From positions 1 through 10,497 of the forward strand of contig WREN01000055.1 in NCBI GenBank assembly GCA_009779295.1: a stretch of 10,497 bases of DNA, given 5' to 3'. The position numbers and the translations under genes are program-made. The notes under the pieces are model-generated. The model made no database searches, had not been told where the DNA came from, and saw only the letters and a program-made list of their open reading frames with translations. This DNA comes from Oscillospiraceae bacterium (GTDB taxonomy: Bacteria; Bacillota; Clostridia; Oscillospirales; CAG-272). Below, piece by piece: positions 6,831-10,497 of this stretch (positions are counted from its first letter, which is position 1; every line of letters begins with the position of its first letter).

Positions 6831-8146
6831 TTTTTCATCCTCCAAAAATCTTTTTGCTTCGTGTCAGGTATGTAAACGTTCGGCTTGAACGACGACGCTA
6901 TGATGTCAGGTATTTCGTCGTGCGCTATAAGCTGCATAGCCGCGTTTCCCGCCGCGCTCGCGTTTTTGATGCCCGCCGTGACTCTCATGCCCGTCGCGTT
7001 TGCCGCCGTACGGCAGAATTCCGCGTCGCACGCGCCGCCGCCAATGATGTGCAGGTTGTCAAACTGTTTACCGAGCAGTGCAGAAATGCTTTCCATTGTG
7101 TAGGCGTATTCCAGCGCGAGCGAATCGTAAACGATTCGCGCTAACATGCCCGGCAATGATATGTCCGGTTCGCCTTGCCCCGTTTTAATGCAGTAGTTTT
7201 TAATTTCTTGCGGCATATCGCAGAAGGTGCCGAAAATAGGTTCGGACAGGTCAATCAGATACTCCGCCAGAGGCAAAACGGACGCTGCTTTTTCCATATC
7301 TTCGTATGAATTATTACCGCGGCATTGTTGCAACACGAAAAATCCCGCGATACCTTTGATCAATATATTATTATTGACGCCCGCCATGTTTAAGAATGAA
7401 TGGGCGTAGCTTTGTTTGTTAACCAAAGGTTCCGGCAAAGTGATGCCCATCATCGACCACGTGCCGCTGATTACAAACGGCTCACACGGCGGTATGATAC
7501 ACGCAGCGGACGCTGTATCATGACCCGCAACGCGGACGGCGCGTATGTTGTTGTCATCTAAAAGAGGGAAGGATTCGTTGAGCGCGGATTCAGACACTCT
7601 GGAAAAATCCGTCAAACCGGATGTCGCGAGTATCGTCCTGTCGGTCGTCATTTTGCCCGTAAGGAAGTAAAACAGCAAGTCGGGAATGAACAGGATTTTA
7701 TCTTCGGGATCTAATGATTCCGTATGCAGTTGCGTTACGGTAGTTATCGCGGAAATTATATTTCCTGTTTTCAAATACTGTTCGTAATGCTTCTCTTTTT
7801 CCCATATCACACCTTGAGTGCGCGTATCGCGGTAATGAACCGGATTGGATTTCAACTTACCTCGTTTGTCTATGACTCCGTAATCTACGCCCCATGTGTC
7901 GATGCCAATGCTCTCTACGTTATACCCTGCTTTTTTAGCGGCGCGTATGCCATTGGTTATTTCGTGGTAGATGCGCAGGATATCCCAGTACAGCGTGCCG
8001 CTGATTTTTACCGGCTCGTTCGCGAATTTGTACACTTCGTCTAATACGAGCCTGCCGTTTTCCATATACCCGGCAACGGCGCGTCCGCCCGATGCGCCTA
8101 TGTCTATAGCTAAAGCGCATGCCGGCGCACAATTTATATTTTCCAT
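6809..8146 (-). CDS. rhaB: Rhamnulokinase (FGGY family carbohydrate kinase)
   Basis: A 445-residue cytoplasmic kinase expected to convert L-rhamnulose plus ATP into L-rhamnulose 1-phosphate. RhaB hallmarks appear in order: AIDIGASGGRAV at 13-24 (first phosphate-binding motif), GIDTWGVDYG at 81-90, HYRDTRT at 104-110, GHDTASA at 208-214 with Asp210 as likely general base, SGTWSMMG at 227-234 and a C-terminal IIGGGACD adenosine-site motif. These separate it from xylulo-, fuculo- and glycerol kinases. It is shorter than E. coli RhaB (about 489 residues); much of the difference seems to lie between the LATSG segment and GHDTAS, where about 20 residues are missing. The ATG at 8146 lies 13 nt inside the isomerase gene and has only a weak AAAAGAAA ribosome binding site, so coupled translation is likely. 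No aldolase for its product is in the window. Confidence 0.88.
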   Translation of the reverse strand: MENINCAPACALAIDIGASGGRAVAGYMENGRLVLDEVYKFANEPVKISGTLYWDILRIYHEITNGIRAAKKAGYNVESIGIDTWGVDYGVIDKRGKLKSNPVHYRDTRTQGVIWEKEKHYEQYLKTGNIISAITTVTQLHTESLDPEDKILFIPDLLFYFLTGKMTTDRTILATSGLTDFSRVSESALNESFPLLDDNNIRAVRVAGHDTASAACIIPPCEPFVISGTWSMMGITLPEPLVNKQSYAHSFLNMAGVNNNILIKGIAGFFVLQQCRGNNSYEDMEKAASVLPLAEYLIDLSEPIFGTFCDMPQEIKNYCIKTGQGEPDISLPGMLARIVYDSLALEYAYTMESISALLGKQFDNLHIIGGGACDAEFCRTAANATGMRVTAGIKNASAAGNAAMQLIAHDEIPDIIASSFKPNVYIPDTKQKDFWRMKKCRTQYR

Positions 8147-9102
8147 AATGTTTCTTTTACTAATTTCAATACATCCGCCGTCTTGCCTTCCGACTGGAGA
8201 GCTTTCATTTGTTCGGACGGCAGCATGTCCGTGAGCTTCTGGTACATTATCACGTTGTCAACGCTGAGTTGGAGCGCTTTGTCTCCGTCTATGTGCGACG
8301 GGAAGATATCGATCGTTACCCAGCCGTTATAGCCGGTTTGCTTCAGCGCCCAGAAGAATTCCAGCGTTTCCCAGAAACTCACGCTGCCGGGTATCAGGTC
8401 GTCGTCCCAGCCGCGGTAGTTGTCGTTCATGTGCACGTGGAATAGTTTGTTTCGGTTCTGCGTCCAGTATATTGATTCGGCAGGATTTTCGCCGCCGTAC
8501 AGCGCGTGTCCGAAATCCACGACCACGCCGAGGTTGTCGTATTTCAACTCGTCGCAGAGGCACAGGCTTTTTCCGACGCACGAGATGTACTGGTACGTTT
8601 TCGGTTCCTTGCGCTTGTACTCGAGCGACAGCTTAACGTCGCTCCTGTATTCGCAGCACTCGCTCAATCCCTCTTTGAAAAATCCCATGCGTTTTTCGTA
8701 GTCGGCCTCGAACGGGTATGTATACCCGTCGTGCGCCATCCACAGCAGCACGTCGGACCCTTCGAATTCGGCACATATGTCCATCGATTCCTTGATGAGG
8801 TCAACCATCGACTTCCGTACGGACGGCGAAAGGGAACTTAGGCTTCCGTCTTTCCATTTGGGGTTGATGTATGTGTCCGGCGCGACCGTACCGACGGCTT
8901 TTCCCATATCGGCGAGTACATTTTTGATATAACTTAAGTTCCTATATTCAAGCGGAACCATTATCGGAATCCCGTCTAATCCCTTTACTTCAGACAATTT
9001 ATTAAGCTGCGCTTCAGCGTCAAGTCCTTCGCGGTAACCAGCAACGACGAATCTGTCCGCGCAGCACGAAAACGAAGCGCCGCTCGCTTCGATTTTTAAC
9101 AT
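8134..9102 (-). CDS. TIM-barrel sugar isomerase/epimerase, probable L-rhamnose (6-deoxyhexose) isomerase
   Basis: A 322-residue AP-endonuclease-2/xylose-isomerase-like barrel. The two-metal site is readable: Glu161 in LEYKRKEP (also Lys163, Glu166), Asp196 and His199 in VVVDFGHA, His222/His224 and Asp227 in FHVHMND, Asp233-Asp235 in GWDDDLIPGS, and Asp265 in WVTIDIFP. The EYK, DFGH and HMND...DDDL pattern resembles the Pseudomonas stutzeri-type L-rhamnose isomerases more than sugar-phosphate epimerases, and the rhamnulokinase follows directly. It is clearly shorter than that family (about 420-430 residues), so a different ketose/aldose specificity is possible. ATG 9102 is chosen because AAAGGA (9117-9112) lies 9 nt upstream and the family sequence begins there; the open frame continues upstream to 9279 but only through the preceding kinase gene. 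It ends 13 nt inside the rhamnulokinase gene. Confidence 0.78.
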   Translation of the reverse strand: MLKIEASGASFSCCADRFVVAGYREGLDAEAQLNKLSEVKGLDGIPIMVPLEYRNLSYIKNVLADMGKAVGTVAPDTYINPKWKDGSLSSLSPSVRKSMVDLIKESMDICAEFEGSDVLLWMAHDGYTYPFEADYEKRMGFFKEGLSECCEYRSDVKLSLEYKRKEPKTYQYISCVGKSLCLCDELKYDNLGVVVDFGHALYGGENPAESIYWTQNRNKLFHVHMNDNYRGWDDDLIPGSVSFWETLEFFWALKQTGYNGWVTIDIFPSHIDGDKALQLSVDNVIMYQKLTDMLPSEQMKALQSEGKTADVLKLVKETLWKI

Positions 9103-9111
9103 GTTTATCAA

Positions 9112-9117
9112 TCCTTT
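9112..9117 (-). promoter_or_regulatory. Ribosome binding site deciding the isomerase start
   Basis: AAAGGA on the minus strand, 9 nt before ATG 9102, in the 17-nt gap after the preceding stop codon (9122-9120). It excludes a 59-residue upstream extension that would lie in the coding sequence of the APH-family kinase. Confidence 0.7.
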
Positions 9118-9119
9118 CT

Positions 9120-9977
9120 TTATTTTAAATACCAATTCGGCACGGTTTTTTGAAAATTGCTTGTCCAATTCAAGATATTGTTTACAATTTCCGTGCCGTC
9201 TTCGATTCCGTTTATGCCATACGGATCTGTCGACGCCGCCAACGCATCGTATGCCAAATAGTATGTAAAAACATTCCAAAATACTGTCGGTGGTGGACCG
9301 TTAAAATACCCATTAATTTGCCCGGTTTGAAAATATGAATACGATGCCGGCATCCACGCCATATTATTCAAATCCCACCAAGGATCGCCGTATTGTGTAT
9401 TATAGCTGTTGAAATCAATCACGCAAATTTCACCATCCGGCATGACAATAATATTTTCGATATTATAATCGCCGTGAATGAATGTTTGCGGGCGCGAATC
9501 AAGTATATTTCGGTTTGTTTCTAAATAATTTATCAGCATTGGAGATTTATTTTCATCAGCCCAATATTGCACCTTGCGGCGAAAACGAATACTCCACGGC
9601 TCAATGTTTTTCGGCGCAGGCATGGAATGAATTTTCCGCAAAACTTCTCCGGTCATTACTCCCAAAGCATATTGCTCCGCTTCGGACATGAGCGGCAATA
9701 CAATATCCGCACCTTTGCCGTCGATCCATTCCGACAGAGAATAAACGTTTTTTCCGCCTTCACACAACCCAAATTCAAACGGCTGAGGAGTGCGAATACC
9801 GAGTTCATACGCCTGTTTCATCATTTCGTAATCGGACTTTTTACGGTCATGCTCCGAAATATCAGATATACGCAGGAACATACGCCGCCCGTCAGCAGTT
9901 TCTACGTAAAACTTTTTATCGTCCGACCATCCTTTGTTGATGGGTTCGATTTTTTTAAAACGTTCTAACAAGAGCAT
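9120..9977 (-). CDS. APH/choline-kinase-family small-molecule phosphotransferase
   Basis: A 285-residue protein-kinase-like-fold enzyme transferring phosphate from ATP to a hydroxyl of a small molecule. From ATG 9977 the active site reads HGDYNIENII (His168, catalytic Asp170, Asn175) and VIDFN with metal-binding Asp188, followed by YGDPWWDL. The N-lobe has INKGWSDDKKFYVET and MFLRISD, where nucleotide contacts are expected. Similar proteins in Firmicutes are labelled aminoglycoside phosphotransferases, but the setting in a catabolic operon argues for a metabolic substrate such as an amino alcohol, hydroxy-amino acid or sugar. ATG 9977 has GGAG (9991-9988) at 10-nt spacing; the ATG at 10016 has no ribosome binding site. 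It overlaps the aminotransferase-like gene by 23 nt. It is more AT-rich than its neighbours (about 39% GC by hand count over 9121-9480). Substrate unknown. Confidence 0.82.
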   Translation of the reverse strand: MLLLERFKKIEPINKGWSDDKKFYVETADGRRMFLRISDISEHDRKKSDYEMMKQAYELGIRTPQPFEFGLCEGGKNVYSLSEWIDGKGADIVLPLMSEAEQYALGVMTGEVLRKIHSMPAPKNIEPWSIRFRRKVQYWADENKSPMLINYLETNRNILDSRPQTFIHGDYNIENIIVMPDGEICVIDFNSYNTQYGDPWWDLNNMAWMPASYSYFQTGQINGYFNGPPPTVFWNVFTYYLAYDALAASTDPYGINGIEDGTEIVNNILNWTSNFQKTVPNWYLK

Positions 9978-10497
9978 TCTCAAATATCTCCAATATCTCA
10001 TCCGCTTCTGTGGCATTGCATATCAATGGCGGCTTGAACTTCAGAAGGTTTTTACGGTAACCGCCCGTTCCGAGGATTATTCCCTCGTCCATTGCGTTCT
10101 CACGCAGTTTCATCGCGAGTTCGTTAGGCATCGGCGATCCGTCCGCGGTTATCATTTCCGCGCCGATATGTAACCCTGCCTGCCGCACGTCGCCGATCTG
10201 CGGGTATTTCGCACGCAAACTGAGCAAGCCGTTTCGCAACTTTGCGCCGATAGTATTAGTATTGTCAAGGATTTTGTCGCGGTCGATAATTTCGAGTTGC
10301 TTCAGCGCAGCTACCTGCGACGCTGAGTTGTTCGCGAATGTGTGCAGTTCCTCACCTTTCATCTCGAATCCTTTCAAACGGTCGTGGATGATGATCGCCG
10401 CGATGGGCAATCCAGCGCCGAGCGCTTTGCCGATAACGATTATGTCGGGAGTAACGCCGAAATAATCCGCCGCGAAATATCTGCCTATACGGCAGTA
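9955..10497 (-). CDS. Class III PLP-dependent aminotransferase-like protein, C-terminal part
   Basis: The open frame runs from the right edge to TAA at 9957-9955, giving 180 residues, about the C-terminal 40% of a usual class III enzyme. An ATG at 10410 is internal, because the frame upstream of it encodes conserved family sequence: IGRYFAADYFGVTPDIIV and then GKALGAGLP, whose lysine (visible residue 24, codon 10428-10426) is the expected PLP Schiff-base lysine. HTFANNSASQVAAL matches the conserved HTFxGNP region, GDVRQAGLHIGAEM the small-domain strand, and NLLKFKPPL the motif near the C-terminus. The family includes transaminases for 4-aminobutyrate, ornithine and beta-alanine, and also phospho-lyases acting on phosphoethanolamine or phosphohydroxylysine. 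The missing N-terminus prevents a choice. It is the first visible gene of the operon and overlaps the kinase by 23 nt. Confidence 0.85.
   Translation of the reverse strand, partial: YCRIGRYFAADYFGVTPDIIVIGKALGAGLPIAAIIIHDRLKGFEMKGEELHTFANNSASQVAALKQLEIIDRDKILDNTNTIGAKLRNGLLSLRAKYPQIGDVRQAGLHIGAEMITADGSPMPNELAMKLRENAMDEGIILGTGGYRKNLLKFKPPLICNATEADEILEIFENALVRTF

Larger units (their letters stand above)
4620..10497 (-). other. Seven-gene leftward operon (6-deoxysugar catabolism plus kinase/aminotransferase pair)
   Basis: Seven same-strand genes are packed with junctions of -23, +17, -13, -22, +1 and -4 nt (negative means overlap) in transcription order. There is no room for internal promoters or terminators outside coding sequence, so a single transcript with translational coupling is likely. 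The promoter lies beyond the right edge. The rhamnulokinase and the isomerase identify the theme; the glycosidase on the opposite strand fits it. The operon has no visible terminator before it runs into the glycosidase gene. Confidence 0.75.

Noticed and set aside
6831..6845. TTG start for the dehydrogenase
   Set aside because: The TTG overlaps the GGAGG that serves ATG 6830, so it cannot have a ribosome binding site of its own at a useful distance.
7724..8044. 106-codon plus-strand open frame antisense to the rhamnulokinase
   Set aside because: It is antisense to signature kinase motifs, including GIDTWGVDYG, and has no sign of independent coding.
9103..9279. N-terminal extension of 59 residues on the isomerase
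   Set aside because: It lies inside the APH-family kinase gene in another frame and has no family similarity. A good ribosome binding site and the conserved protein start support ATG 9102.
9567..9968. 133-codon plus-strand open frame antisense to the kinase
   Set aside because: It is antisense to the conserved HGDYN and N-lobe regions of the kinase and shows no recognisable domain. It is best explained as a shadow.
9978..10016. Earlier ATG for the APH-family kinase
   Set aside because: There is no Shine-Dalgarno sequence upstream of 10016, and the added residues are unlike the family. GGAG at 9991-9988 fits ATG 9977.

Overview
The window looks like a chromosomal sugar-catabolism locus from a low-to-mid GC, Gram-positive, anaerobe-like bacterium (Clostridia or a related Firmicute). 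The grounds are the lipobox-type solute-binding lipoprotein, strong GGAGG ribosome binding sites, consensus TTGACA/TATAAT promoters and the families present. This is inference from gene content; no taxonomic marker is present.

Layout, left to right. Positions 1-113 hold the 5' end of an IS5-type insertion sequence: the first 21 codons of a transposase read leftward off the edge, with a short inverted repeat and a perfect consensus promoter just upstream. Positions 190-1644 (minus) encode a sugar ABC-transporter binding lipoprotein without its permeases. It is divergent from a large intracellular GH106-like glycosidase (1761-4634, plus), a likely alpha-L-rhamnosidase. The 116-bp gap between their start codons holds two back-to-back promoters whose -35 boxes are only 2 bp apart and form a 12-bp palindrome.

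From the right edge to 4620, seven minus-strand genes form one tightly packed operon, with junctions running from a 23-nt overlap to a 17-nt gap. In transcription order they are: a class III PLP aminotransferase-like protein (cut by the window edge), an APH-family small-molecule kinase, a TIM-barrel sugar isomerase resembling L-rhamnose/xylose isomerases, a rhamnulokinase (RhaB-like), a short-chain dehydrogenase, a metal-dependent amidohydrolase, and a second amidohydrolase homologue that has lost nearly all its metal and catalytic residues. The operon converges on the glycosidase gene and the two coding regions overlap by 15 bp.

Proposed joint function: a rhamnose-containing oligosaccharide or glycoside is captured and imported, cleaved in the cytoplasm by the GH106-like enzyme, and the released 6-deoxysugar is isomerised and phosphorylated. 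The dehydrogenase and the amidohydrolase (possible lactonase) could form an oxidative side branch. The kinase/aminotransferase pair at the head of the operon has no obvious place in rhamnose catabolism and is the least explained part. No rhamnulose-1-phosphate aldolase, transport permease or regulator gene is in the window, and I saw no tRNA, rRNA, CRISPR array or convincing Rho-independent terminator.
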